Assembly: GCA_039105265.1 (NCBI GenBank)
Contig: JAPFFF010000056.1
Location: 1,043,706 to 1,107,705, forward strand
DNA length: 64,000 nt
Source of the DNA: Tritrichomonas musculus
Lineage: Eukaryota; Parabasalia; Tritrichomonadida; Tritrichomonadidae
Reading direction: 5' to 3'
Shown here: positions 12,101 through 20,175 of the stretch, piece by piece
Position numbering within the stretch: the stretch's first letter is position 1
How the letters are laid out: each line of letters starts with the position of its first letter
The notes under the pieces: generated by a model
Seen by the model: the letters and a program-made list of their open reading frames with translations, nothing else
Told to the model about the DNA's origin: nothing
Databases searched by the model: none
Program-made: the position numbers and the translations under genes

Positions 12101-13449
12101 TTAATTTAATCAAACTTGATGACCAAAACCAATACGCAATTTATCCATCAGTTTTCCAAATCCTACCAATTGGAAACAAACCTGCTTTACAATTCATCCG
12201 GAACTCATTTGGTAGCCACAAATACGGGAAATTCGAATTAGATGTGCGACCAATTAGCCTCAGAATTGATTTATCATTTATTTCAGATTTTATTGGTGAT
12301 ATATCGAATTGTAAAATACAACCTACAAATCCAAATATTAAATTCAGAATGGACGATGTTCAAATTGCGGAGATCATCCATCTTTTAATGCCGAAGCAGA
12401 CGAAGTATCATGTCAATAAAATTGCGATACATCCATTTCAAGTTCACCTTTCATTTCAACGTATAACTGCACGTTCGAAGCACCCGTTCTTAGAAAAGTT
12501 CCAATTCAGCCGAATTATCAATTTCATTCCGTCATTTGACAACATTGTCATTTCAATTTCAGAGTCCCACTTTTTCAGAAATTTGAGTGGAACGACCGAT
12601 GAAATTGTATTCAAAATTTCGCATGAAATAAAGAAACTTGTTTTGAGGAAATTATCTCAAAAAATTAATATTTTAGGTGCTAGAAAGTTAGTCAAGAACG
12701 ACGGCCAAAATATCATTCATTTTGAAGAAAAAACGGTTTCATTGAAAAGAGGAATTTGTCACAAATTGGTTTCAATACTTTCATTTGGCGAATCAACTTT
12801 TTGTTACATTTCATCAATGATGGATTTATACACAGGTTCACCACCTTGCTTGAGAACTGATGAAACTTCACTCGGCGCTTTGTCTTGGGGCGTATCGTCG
12901 TTATTTGACTCATTCAAAAAAGGCGCCAAACAACTTTTTGGTGAACCGTTAAAAAGAGGCGTTGTTAACGGAAAAAATGATGTTTGTGGTTATGTCGTTG
13001 GTGCTGGAATTGGTTTTACAAAATGTGCTGCTTTTTGGGCTTCTGGATTTTTTAATTTTAATGCTTCTTTGTTTTCAATGGTACGACGATTATTTTTCTC
13101 AGAAAATTTTGTTTTTATTGATCAAAGAGAATGCGAGCCTTCTTTAGGAATGCATTGTTTCATGAATGAAAAATTGCTGTGGTACACTGGTTCTGTTGCC
13201 TATGGCTTGATTGAAGTTTACTCTCAATCGGTTTACATATCTGATGGAAATATCTTTATTCAAAATATTTCAAAAGCAGAAACGGATGGAAATACAGTTA
13301 TAATTTTTGATAAAAATATGAATAAATTTATTTCTACTTTTGAAAGTGAAAATCAGGCAAGTTATTTCTATAATATAGTTCAATCACAACTGTTAAGAAA
13401 GAAATTATTCGAAATACATGATAATAATACTATTGATGATAATGTTTAA
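6124..13449 (+). CDS. VPS13-family bridge-like lipid transfer protein
   Basis: VPS13 proteins form a long hydrophobic groove that moves lipids at membrane contact sites. The 2441-residue product begins with a chorein-type segment (LEISQLEIFPDALLQHN, then VPLLVKKGTIKNINIQIP), as in VPS13 and ATG2. An acidic low-complexity insert follows at about 150-230. The long middle is made of alternating beta-strands typical of repeating beta-groove units. Near 2095-2330 lies the conserved C-terminal region (KIAIHPFQVHLSF, LGALSWGVSSLFDSFKKG, VVGAGIGFTKCAAFWASG), then a PH-like tail. It is shorter than the roughly 3100-residue yeast protein. The first ATG is probably not the true start: 17 in-frame codons upstream (6073-6123) read as an amphipathic helix fitting the first chorein helix, with no ATG before a stop at 6070. 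A short upstream exon, a non-ATG start or a sequence error could explain this. Confidence 0.85.
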   Translation: MTEVKKRNISGSLTRKNLEISQLEIFPDALLQHNVPLLVKKGTIKNINIQIPTKFKTDPITLTIDSVTILCSICTHDPVPDEIINMKFHMLKAHQYFRKCYKMILGYLHKESFFSFVRLIMSNLIMEVNHIHIQIEYSSRSHFDLTIPNIVNSKTFKSDFNQEKNDKHDKKKFDVCKNLSEDSSLDNFYEESIDETIESFEEINLQRLSSYSTFQSKSELNNNDTNTEQEPEKVTSIGITINKLVLRNDEKNKESSNIKITKEAIFNDFGIYMDVGEHPIDPSTDDKFETELNNIYVSKKHNWILQPFTFSGFLNFNHGDPQLFFDPIIKKVLVNVKEEYIPVILDILNVIDTFQKKFSVANIPKPQPDDPVACWQYVHKCAVSKISNATHDFTKSLSLLLKRHAYLKNYKRKNEKSREIIKQMEETLDYENIVAFRSAYRLTHHKKRKAKGKSKITAKTTRKITKDIRIDPIHIVTKLIGMMSLNFQGELVKIALKKKNGQKHVVVNIKNPNFIIEKKLNSIHLQASASYICAKYVRDKEIIVFKSFDNDDLEMKADIRIPFHSYSNWIVSLEMSNNNYIINLKGLFQLVTDIGLIQLFTSKIRNSKVFSQIKKKNLDMNVYIFDSVVKIVGSKCNRAFQITFEKLQFFTDPKTKEKKINLNKSLISLITDNEAKISSDFSLSGTFNGNKISLSVPFFTCNVPFNYFVVNEDFLTLFLQYQSYFRDSSFPKINIDFALKLSGMDIDVKISDLIKIQKVQIRDIIFTFKDSIFNFMLSSLTIPSLFSLNNMSAYYNEKILNLKISHIWVKLVELIQMIPKDAYQMFIDMNASSRSSVTNDNEMISASDDEEQPNNINIISNFESTIKEKEPVLPKIKFGFDIDNCDVFLSINKTEQIKMNILNIKASHDNNIINASAFLNHVIFDEQIISQQISFQSEIIINKITEVTMNIDSFDLIFNQVLVNYILNLKLPLNNIVLPNDFELKLSLKLNEMSLSDDFKINDLIVDAILNNTKIFASIKMDSISSSLINLKSKDVIQMNANLKQKEIDLTVNLQEITVYIVPLIDFITNFPKLYISKPQIKLNIRLLPFRCNFDLAEDDLNVIFNSPIKVKLDTISTSFSLKISNFVINLNNNEIMKMDSLLFTIDKSVIINLPSIIVNVSMVEIYKIIKITSDIIETSITNIYKPLKISLYQIPFETFEVKIPIIEVIVHQKNSRRSVSLTLHDTGLYMKNNTIKCDLFGSTKVHFDASDGFRSFSLAHPFNIACNGEFSDTINECTIEAQDPIHFEISTYIINQIFMNIAATEYNAEQPYSINNETGTDLIIIINKDSYKIKSQEKLLDAPNFADSDIKVQIGDIVNPIQIYSSFSRIAFPIFFDEHFILVWMDMKMLQLRLLSPISFKNKTSIDLKIKFLNQTISLKKREVYCLNYTIEKLDSITVKIGSNKQEVQLNESSVVNLDNKYIVVARKRKIETLHTAIVFRTPYYFRNEMISTLIISFNNKNIALKPCEIVPFPYSPPNSDVISFDILDSKDIKGAHVDLNINEDGFIVQTTDKNENPFIIQFTISYEKSCIISISPLLIYYNSLEIPLIFGLSPDDPIKREKVPNLSNSFFHLQSTQNVWVIDNPIMSSPLLKDNKDVNIYVSTKYSNQWNTNPFSMSDFDIIEDVTIPLNDEIVSLAHFHILNHCNIRPNTFIFFISPKFVINNQTTFSFSLNFFDNESVEISPNSTLPVTLIRKSLRFSISFIQNNNKKQNLIYSRKFSIEKVSSQYVKLNSLESPIILQSSSEKEIHFITIMTTKTLPYLFVNETNKKVIFIQKDTPDFAHVVRPNESLSFFIFDENMPTVIHCAIGNKINFELDVNEPSFPVKIKTEDSDLDLYYYVDLSRKEGSTITLCKILNDQISIKNDQISDSSLNFRKFIGLASRFDESSISFSLSTFHLMESEVLNFFVRFTHISCLLITTQYQELCRLTLKDININSSIREFSTETQLTINLIKLDDQNQYAIYPSVFQILPIGNKPALQFIRNSFGSHKYGKFELDVRPISLRIDLSFISDFIGDISNCKIQPTNPNIKFRMDDVQIAEIIHLLMPKQTKYHVNKIAIHPFQVHLSFQRITARSKHPFLEKFQFSRIINFIPSFDNIVISISESHFFRNLSGTTDEIVFKISHEIKKLVLRKLSQKINILGARKLVKNDGQNIIHFEEKTVSLKRGICHKLVSILSFGESTFCYISSMMDLYTGSPPCLRTDETSLGALSWGVSSLFDSFKKGAKQLFGEPLKRGVVNGKNDVCGYVVGAGIGFTKCAAFWASGFFNFNASLFSMVRRLFFSENFVFIDQRECEPSLGMHCFMNEKLLWYTGSVAYGLIEVYSQSVYISDGNIFIQNISKAETDGNTVIIFDKNMNKFISTFESENQASYFYNIVQSQLLRKKLFEIHDNNTIDDNV

Positions 13450-13689
13450 ACATTTTTATATTTAGATTTTATTGTTCAATAAGTTTATAAATAAAAATAT
13501 TTTTGTATTACTTGAAATGATTAATTATTTAAAATGATATTCTAGAGTATTCATTTATCAATCATTTCAACATTTTCAAACCATTAAATATTTCTTTATC
13601 AATTTCTTCAAAAAATAATTTAATCTCAGAAAAAAAAAAAAAAAAAAGCTTTTGTAGAATTAATTAAAAATATTCTATAATTTTATATA

Positions 13690-15918
13690 TCAAACAGATA
13701 ATTTTTCAATATTACATTCAGAATCATCTAATTTGTTACTCTGATTTCTCCTCAATTCTAAGCTATTGTCAGAGCACATTCCTTTCCTCCTTATCCACAT
13801 CAGCACGACAATGAAAACAAATCCAATCATCATCAAAGTGCCAGAAACAGAAATGTAAGCAGACATGCTTGCCAGATCATAAAATACGATGTTTCTCACT
13901 TTAGCATACGGGCCGATAATTGGCTCAACTTCAATATAATTCAGAATTGGATAAACATTCTTCAACAAATGCTTGACAGATAAACCTAATTCATTCAAAA
14001 TTGAACGAATGAAATTTACAAGATTTACGTCAATCTTATCAATTGCATTTGCCAAATTTTCATAGATTTCATATAATGCGATTCGATATTGTGAATTCAT
14101 CAAATCGATGTAAGAATCAATTTCTTCAAGAAATGGTTCAAGTTCAGACAAGGCAGAAGGATCCATTTCATTGATCTCAACTCTAAGATGCTTTGTTGTC
14201 AACGACATTGGAATTCCCCAATTAAAGAATCCATCAATTTTATTAGGAAAATACGAAATCAAACGAAAAAGTTGTTCAATTCCTTCAATTAAAAGAACAA
14301 CAATTTTTGGAAGTGAAAAACTTTGACCAATGTCAATTATAAAATTGCCCAGCTCGTCACCATATTGACTCAAATCGGCAATTTTTGGCAATTGTAAAGA
14401 ATCAGCCAGACCTGTTTTTTTATTCGAATGAACAAAGTATTCAATGCTATTCATAGGATTAGGAAAAACAATATTACTCAAATTTATTGCTCCTCTGTAA
14501 TAATTGTTGGTTTGATAAGTGATGTTGATGATTGGAATTTCAATCATTCGAAAAGGAATAATAACGTCAACAACATTTGTTAAAAAGACATCTACTGCTG
14601 GCTCCAATTGCTCAGATAATGAAACCTCAAATGCACCGAACTCAGTAAAAACAAAAGCAATGAAAAACATCAAAACAGTCGCAATTATAGGAAATATTGA
14701 AATGGTGCTTGCAATGCATATTGAAAACTTATTTTTAAACAAATAAATAACAGCATAAAAGAAAACCGAACCAAACAAAATCACTCCAAAAACAAAAATT
14801 CGAACACAACGACAATAATTTGAATTGGAGTTGACGGTTTGATTCAATTCAGATAAATAATAATAAGAATTTATGTTTTTCTTTTCAAATTCATTGATGT
14901 GTTCACCAACGGTTTTATTCGTTCCTGCAACTTTTTGAGAGGTCAGATTTAAAACAACTTTTTGAAATGGAAATAAAGTTGCATTTATGTAATCAAAGAA
15001 TGAATTCAGTTGTTCCAACTTATCAGAGAATTCTAGTTCTTTATCTAGCAAGTCTTGGATTTCACTTTGATATGACGAGAAATCATATCGTGCGAAATAT
15101 TTTGAAATATTTTTCAGTTTTGGATATTTTTGAGCATTTGAATAGAATTCGTTTGCTTGCTGATAAATGTAAGAATTATAAATTGTAAAAATGCCAGGAT
15201 CATTTTCATTTTTTGACACCAATTTCTCTAAAATTGTGATCGTTGGGTTCAGAAAAGATGTGGCGGTTTCATTGAAATATTTCTGAGTAGTGTTGCATAC
15301 TTTCAGCATGCTCGTTATTACAGGACCTACTGCATTTGGAATGCCAACATTCGCAATCTTTTGAAATGACGATGAAAGTGATGAAGTGACCTGAGTTACA
15401 ACCGAATCAAGTGACATCAAAGTTGTCAAAAGTGAATTGAGGCCATTATATGATAAACAATAAAAAATAATGGATATTAATAGAATCATATCACCTAAAT
15501 AAAATAATATGTATTGCAAAATGGTTGGTGAAGTGTTTTCCGTTGGTTTGAAAAAATAAAAACTCAGAATTATTTGAAGAATGTAAAAAATAATGGTGGC
15601 AAAGCCTAAAATTACTAATAATAAACCGCAGGAGATGTATCCAATAATGTTTGAAAGAATTATGTCTACATGCTCAGAAGGAATTCCATAATTTTCAAGG
15701 TTTAAGTTGATTCCAGTTAAACGGCAAAATTGATAAATATTTTCGTATTCTTTTGGACATTCTGTGGTATTCATTATTATTTTTTGGGTCTTTTGTGGCC
15801 GAATATTATAATTATTTACAACATCAGACATTTTTCCTGAATTTTTGAGTAAGACGGTTTCATATTTATTTTTAAGCCTTTGGATTGTGCATTTGTTTAC
15901 ACAATATAAAATATTCAT
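13690..15918 (-). CDS. Prominin-like five-pass membrane glycoprotein
   Basis: A 742-residue membrane protein. Hydrophobic segments lie near 88-120, 133-158, 375-397, 402-428 and 690-712, separated by two large loops of roughly 215 and 260 residues, with a short basic C-terminal tail. Five passes with two big, helix-rich, probably extracellular loops is the plan of prominins (CD133), which mark membrane protrusions; TTYH proteins are a less likely match. The loops carry several NxT/NxS sites (for example NTT, NETA, NLTS, NKT) and Cys residues near the membrane. The call rests on topology alone, as no diagnostic prominin motif was found. The start may be M30 (MSDVVNN) rather than M1, because the first 29 residues are basic and polar. 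It converges on the VPS13-like gene with a 240-base gap. Confidence 0.55.
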   Translation of the reverse strand: MNILYCVNKCTIQRLKNKYETVLLKNSGKMSDVVNNYNIRPQKTQKIIMNTTECPKEYENIYQFCRLTGINLNLENYGIPSEHVDIILSNIIGYISCGLLLVILGFATIIFYILQIILSFYFFKPTENTSPTILQYILFYLGDMILLISIIFYCLSYNGLNSLLTTLMSLDSVVTQVTSSLSSSFQKIANVGIPNAVGPVITSMLKVCNTTQKYFNETATSFLNPTITILEKLVSKNENDPGIFTIYNSYIYQQANEFYSNAQKYPKLKNISKYFARYDFSSYQSEIQDLLDKELEFSDKLEQLNSFFDYINATLFPFQKVVLNLTSQKVAGTNKTVGEHINEFEKKNINSYYYLSELNQTVNSNSNYCRCVRIFVFGVILFGSVFFYAVIYLFKNKFSICIASTISIFPIIATVLMFFIAFVFTEFGAFEVSLSEQLEPAVDVFLTNVVDVIIPFRMIEIPIINITYQTNNYYRGAINLSNIVFPNPMNSIEYFVHSNKKTGLADSLQLPKIADLSQYGDELGNFIIDIGQSFSLPKIVVLLIEGIEQLFRLISYFPNKIDGFFNWGIPMSLTTKHLRVEINEMDPSALSELEPFLEEIDSYIDLMNSQYRIALYEIYENLANAIDKIDVNLVNFIRSILNELGLSVKHLLKNVYPILNYIEVEPIIGPYAKVRNIVFYDLASMSAYISVSGTLMMIGFVFIVVLMWIRRKGMCSDNSLELRRNQSNKLDDSECNIEKLSV

Positions 15919-16061
15919 ATAATATTTAGATTAAAATTTGGATTTTCTCTGTTATAAAGTAACCAATAGAACTTTTATTAGTATATAAAATATTTGTCCT
16001 TTCTTGTTTATAAGCCAAGGCTCATAATAATATCGATTTTATACAATAAAAAAATATTCCG

Positions 16062-16070
<9 letters not shown>

Positions 16071-16094
<24 letters not shown>

Positions 16095-16257
16095 GAAAAA
16101 CCATGAGTAGCTACCCATGCTTTTTTTTGCAAAAGTGCAAAAAAGTTCCAGACTTTTTTTTCTATGGTACGATACAAGGTCAATATTGACCTAAACCGCC
16201 ACAGGCGATTACGATTTCCCAAAAAAAAAAATAATAATAATAATAATAATAATAGAA
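16071..16257. repeat. Simple-repeat and palindrome cluster
   Basis: A (TA)n run is followed by the near-palindrome CATGAGTAGCTACCCATG (16102-16119), the perfect 14-base palindrome GGTCAATATTGACC (16178-16191), a short CGCC/GGCG hairpin (about 16197-16207) and an (ATA)n run to about 16254. The patch between the two simple repeats is clearly richer in G+C than its surroundings. It may be a structured RNA or the core of a small mobile element; neither is established. Confidence 0.5.
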
Positions 16258-16985
16258 GATAATGACAATCTGCAAATGAAGATTAATCACAGAGGTTAAT
16301 CATAGATATTTGATTGGGGCAAAAAAAAATGAAAAAATTTTTCTTGTATTCAAAAAGTTTCTCTCAGAAAAAGTGGTAAAGTATGAAATGAAAATTTTGT
16401 CAAAGGAAAAAAAGTGGAAAAAATACAATGAAAATTTTCATTGTAGGTATTGATATTGCAATGAAAAACGAATTAATTATTTAAAAATGATATTCTCACT
16501 TTTAAATTTATTGGCAAATGAAACTTTTCCCATTTCTCAAAATTATTAATTTAAAATTTTTGTTATACCTCTTGCTTTACATGAAAAATACTTAAGTATC
16601 CAGAATTCATGCATATATTTAATAAAATTCAAATGCTATTTGATTTTTTCGAAGATTACAAAAATCAATTATCAAAACTACAAACAAAGCAACAACATTA
16701 AAAACATATAGAACAAATGATATAAGATAAAAGAAAAATCTAGCATATTATTGATTTCAAATGTCTTTTATTATTAAATTTATAATCTCCCCAAAAATTT
16801 TCGGTTACATGGGCATAAAATTGATGTTTTTGATCAAGATTAAAAAATTATCACAAATAAAAAATATGGCATTATCTAGGCACTATTAGTTCTGAAAATT
16901 GAGAGGAGTTTGGTAGCATTTTTATTCAAAATTTTGAAAGAAAATTTGAGAAATGCGATTGAGATCATTTTTTTAATAATATCGA

Positions 16986-17138
16986 ATGCCTATCGAAAGA
17001 AGAGTAACAAATGAATTCTTCACAGTCTTAGAAGATGGACTCATGTTCCTGAATGTCCAAGTTGATGGATTAGTGAATGAAGATATCAATGATAATATTA
17101 ACATGAATGAAAGAAGAAATAACGATCCTCCTCCGTAG
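16986..17138 (+). CDS. Small hypothetical ORF (50 aa), possibly a gene remnant
   Basis: The frame MPIERRVTNEFFTVLEDG to NNDPPP has a more balanced residue mix than the AT-driven chance frames around it. Just upstream, other frames also give coding-like stretches (for example GSIFIQNFERKFEKC), so this may be the tail of a decayed gene. The family is not recognised. Confidence 0.25.
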   Translation: MPIERRVTNEFFTVLEDGLMFLNVQVDGLVNEDINDNINMNERRNNDPPP

Positions 17139-17357
17139 TATATCCTATATGAGTATGCAAAAATATTATTATTTTGATAATTTAAATGATCGATTCCTGA
17201 AATTACTTTTACATTAGTATTTATAATAAAACGATTGGTCCAAAAATATATATATTATTATTTTTGATTTATTTTTTTCATGATTGAAACAATTATTAAA
17301 CTAGCAAACAAGAGAATTGTCTTTTTTAGCTGAAACTAGTAAAAAAAGTCAAAAAAT

Positions 17358-17429
17358 CGGGGCAACCGGGAATTGAACCCGAACCTCAAGAGTGACAGTC
17401 TTGCATCCTAACCGTTAGACTATTGTCCC
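17358..17429 (-). tRNA. tRNA-Asp (anticodon GTC)
   Basis: The reverse complement folds as a 72-base tRNA without CCA. The acceptor strands are GGGACAA and TTGCCCC with discriminator G; the D arm contains AGTCTAACGGTTAGGA; the anticodon arm is CAAGA-CTGTCAC-TCTTG with GTC in the loop; the T arm is TCGGG-TTCAATT-CCCGG. A run of T follows the 3' end, as expected for RNA polymerase III termination. The internal promoter is present (a B box within GGTTCGGGTTCAATTCC). Position 4 of the acceptor (A) faces C69, a mismatch in an otherwise paired stem. Confidence 0.92.
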
Positions 17430-17654
17430 TTGTTGTTATTATTTATTTTCCTAATTTCATTTACTATTATTCTATACTTTTCTGTATGATTTCTTCAATA
17501 AATTACAAAATTCAATTTTTTTGCGCTCTTACGCTCTTTGCATTGTCTTTTTATTCAAAAAAGTTGATAATATTAAGGTTTTCAAATAGCAATAACTACA
17601 TTTATGTTGAATTTATGAATGGTTACATAATATCTTTTTGGAATATCAGAAAAA

Positions 17655-17765
17655 TTTATGTCATGAAAATTGAGAGAAAAAAAAATTATGTCATTTAAAA
17701 AGTTATGTCAAAAAAGTTATGTCACTAAAATTGAGAGAAAAAAGTTATGTCACTAAAAAAGTTAC
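17655..17765. repeat. Short tandem duplication before kinase gene
   Basis: The blocks AAAATTGAGAGAAAAA and AAGTTATGTCACTAAAA occur two or three times in a row. One copy supplies the first ATG of the kinase frame, so the true start may lie after the repeat, at M11. Confidence 0.7.
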
Positions 17766-18661
17766 TTCACATTAAAATGATAAAAGCACCTGACCAATTG
17801 AACCAAATAGATATAAAAAAATTTAAAAAAGGAAAAAGAATTAATCGAGGTGGTTTTGGCGTTATTTATTCAGTCCAAGAGATAGATACAGATAAAACAT
17901 ATGCAGCAAAAGTTATCGATTGCAATGATGACGAAGAGCAATGCAAAAAAATGGTCGATAGAGAAATTGGAATTATGATGACCATTCATCATCCTGCGAT
18001 TATCAAATTTATTGGATATTCATTACAAGATTTCTATGAAGAAAGCAATATTACGATCATAATGGAACTTGCCAAAAACGGATCACTTGCAGATGTTATC
18101 AAAAAAATCCTAAAAAATGATGGTCCAAAAGAATATACAAATACATCTCGTTTAATAATTCTTACAGGAGTTGCATGTGGTATGAACTATCTCCATAATC
18201 ACAATATTATTCATCGTGATCTTAAATTAGATAATATTTTATTAGACGAAAATTTTTACCCTTTAATTACTGACTTTGGTTTGTCAAAACTTTTTGAATC
18301 GGGTCATTCAAAAAGTCAAACCATTTTTGGTGGAACATTGGCATACATGGCACCAGAAATAATTAAAAATGAACAATATGATAGAAAAGCAGATGTTTAC
18401 GCTTTTGGAATTTTAATGTTTGAAATTGCAACTGACTCAATTCCGTATCCAGAGCTAGAAAACGGAAACTTGAAAGAATTTGAATTCAAAAGGAAAATAA
18501 TAGAAGAAAATTATCGTCCTGAATTCAAAGTCCCTATTAAAAGTTCACTTCAAAATTTAATTGAACAATGCTGGTCAGATGATCCTGAAGAAAGACCCAC
18601 TTTTTCTGAAATTTATGGCAGACTTAAATCATACATTGAAAATAATGAAAAAAAAAGATGA
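17747..18661 (+). CDS. Protein kinase domain (TKL-like), N-terminal part of a kinase plus BspA-LRR gene
   Basis: A complete eukaryotic protein kinase domain: glycine loop GGFGVIYS (35-42), AAKVID with K55, E73 in helix C, HRDLKLDN with D158, DFG at 176-178, APE at 202-204, and the DVYAFGILMFEI and CWSDDPEERPTF blocks typical of TKL/Tyr-like kinases. It is predicted to be active. The frame ends just after the kinase domain inside a run of nine A (18648-18656). In the next frame the protein continues at once with a coiled coil and then BspA repeats. The start could be M1 or M11; M1 falls in a short tandem repeat. With its downstream pieces this is probably one gene, broken or mis-sequenced at homopolymers. 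Confidence 0.85.
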   Translation: MSLKKLLHIKMIKAPDQLNQIDIKKFKKGKRINRGGFGVIYSVQEIDTDKTYAAKVIDCNDDEEQCKKMVDREIGIMMTIHHPAIIKFIGYSLQDFYEESNITIIMELAKNGSLADVIKKILKNDGPKEYTNTSRLIILTGVACGMNYLHNHNIIHRDLKLDNILLDENFYPLITDFGLSKLFESGHSKSQTIFGGTLAYMAPEIIKNEQYDRKADVYAFGILMFEIATDSIPYPELENGNLKEFEFKRKIIEENYRPEFKVPIKSSLQNLIEQCWSDDPEERPTFSEIYGRLKSYIENNEKKR

Positions 18662-19250
18662 AAAAGAAATCTTTTTTGATGATGTTGATGATGAAGATTT
18701 TGTGTGTTATCTTGAAAAAATTAAAGAAGGTGAGGATTTGTTAAGAGATGAAGATGAAAAAAATCGTTTACAAAAAGAGATTGATGAATTAAAGCAAGAA
18801 AATGAACTTTTGAAACAGAAAGTGACAATCGATGCATTCAATTCTTTTCCTTTACAAAATCAACAGTCAGTCATATCATGTTTCTTAAGTAATAAATTAA
18901 CTTTCTTTACAAAAGTGAATGAGCTCATTTTGCTTTTAATGAAATATAAAGTTCGTCAAAATTTAATGATTCAATTAGATGATAATTGCAAATTATTAGA
19001 GTGCATTAAATCTGGTCATTTTCAAATTCAGTTCGATTCTGATACAACGAAAATTCTTTTTAAGAAGAAGTTATTTGATTTAAGGGAATTCACTGATAAT
19101 TTAAAAGTATATAAATCAGTTTTATTTAATCTTGTGTACCCAGAAGAATTATTTACATATATATATTACCCAATCAAAGCAATGTCAAATTCATTTGTAT
19201 CAATTGATTTTCAAGATACTGATTCAGTTTTCCAAGGCTTTAAAAAATGA
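18650..19250 (+). pseudogene. Middle part of the kinase plus BspA gene: acidic coiled coil and helical region
   Basis: The frame starts within the A9 tract that ends the kinase frame. It encodes an acidic segment (FFDDVDDEDF), a coiled coil (LQKEIDELKQENELLKQK), then a helical region with FNSFPLQNQQSVISCF and KVNELILLLMKYK. This helical region resembles the N-terminal part found before LRR_5 repeats in many trichomonad BspA proteins. It stops at 19250, right after an A6 tract, and coding continues in another frame. Two shifts at homopolymers suggest either sequencing slips or a recent pseudogene. Only kinase, linker and repeats together make a sensible protein. Confidence 0.6.
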
Positions 19251-19962
19251 CCAAAAAATACAATGCATTAGTTTTTGCCATTCAATTCAATCAATAAAAA
19301 AAGATTTTTGTTATCTATGCAAATCATTAATTCAGGTGTCTATTCCTAATTCTGTTTGTAAAAAAGAAAATGGTGCATTTAGTGGATGTACTTCATTAAA
19401 GCAGATAAATTTTCCATCATCCGTAACAATTATTGAATCATATGCTTTTTTTAATTGTTCATCTTTGATTGAGATTTCAATTCCTTCTGTTTGTGCTATT
19501 GGTGAAAATGTTTTTAACAAATGTTCATCAATGAAAAGAATAGAATTGTCTAAATCTTTAGCAACGATAGGCAAGAATGCATTTTGTGAATGCATTTCAC
19601 TCGAAGAAATAGAACTGTCGCCATGCATTAAAGTTATTGAAGAATCTACTTTTTATGGCTGCAAGTCATTAAAGAAAATAGTCATTCCTTCTTCGGTCTA
19701 TTTAATTGGTGAAAAAGCTTTTTGTAGTTGCTCTTCATTGGAAATACTTGATCTTAAAAACTCAGATTCATTGAATATAATTGATTGTAATGCATTTGAA
19801 TCATGTATCTCATTAGAAATGGTGATTATTCCTAAGTCTGTTAAAGTAATTAAGTCTAAAGCATTTGATTCTTGTAGTTCATTAAAATGTGCTTTGGTTT
19901 ATTCTTCAACATCATATGATAAATTCGGAAGCTTTCCTTCTAGGACAAAAATTATTGATTAA
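19242..19962 (+). pseudogene. BspA-like LRR_5 repeat part of the kinase plus BspA gene
   Basis: Carries about eight 23-residue LRR_5 repeats with the pattern SIPSSVTxIGxxAFxxCSSLxxI, for example LKQINFPSSVTIIESYAFFN and LEEIELSPCIKVIEESTFYG. BspA-type repeats form a curved beta-solenoid, are greatly expanded in trichomonads, and are thought to act in surface adhesion or binding. No signal peptide or membrane segment is seen, so with the kinase upstream an intracellular recognition role is likelier. The last repeats lead into FGSFPSRTKIID and a stop, a natural end. The frame lacks its own convincing ATG and is read as the third segment of the gene starting at 17747. Confidence 0.7.
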
Positions 19963-20175
19963 TGTTATATATCAATTATGCTTTTGTATATTATATACTA
20001 AATAATGATACTCCTTATATCAATGCATTTATTATTTAGTATATAACGAGTGAACAAGTAAAATTTAAAAATTTAACTACCTTATAAAAATATATTGTTT
20101 TAATTTACTGTTTTTACTGATAATAACTAACTTTTAAAGGTACTTTTCCTTCATCATCAAGGTAATAAGCTTTCC

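Larger units (their letters stand above)
15919..17357. other. Long intergenic region with simple repeats and a structured patch
   Basis: Holds a (TA)n tract (about 16071-16094), a GC-richer patch with several palindromes (16101-16220), an (AAT)n tract and, further right, weakly coding-looking fragments including a 50-codon frame at 16986-17138. No intact gene of recognised family. Confidence 0.5.

Noticed and set aside
16100-16220. Spliceosomal RNA (U6- or U2-like) in the structured patch
   Set aside because: ACGATAC recalls U6, but the ACAGAGA box, the branch-pairing region and the rest of the RNA are absent.
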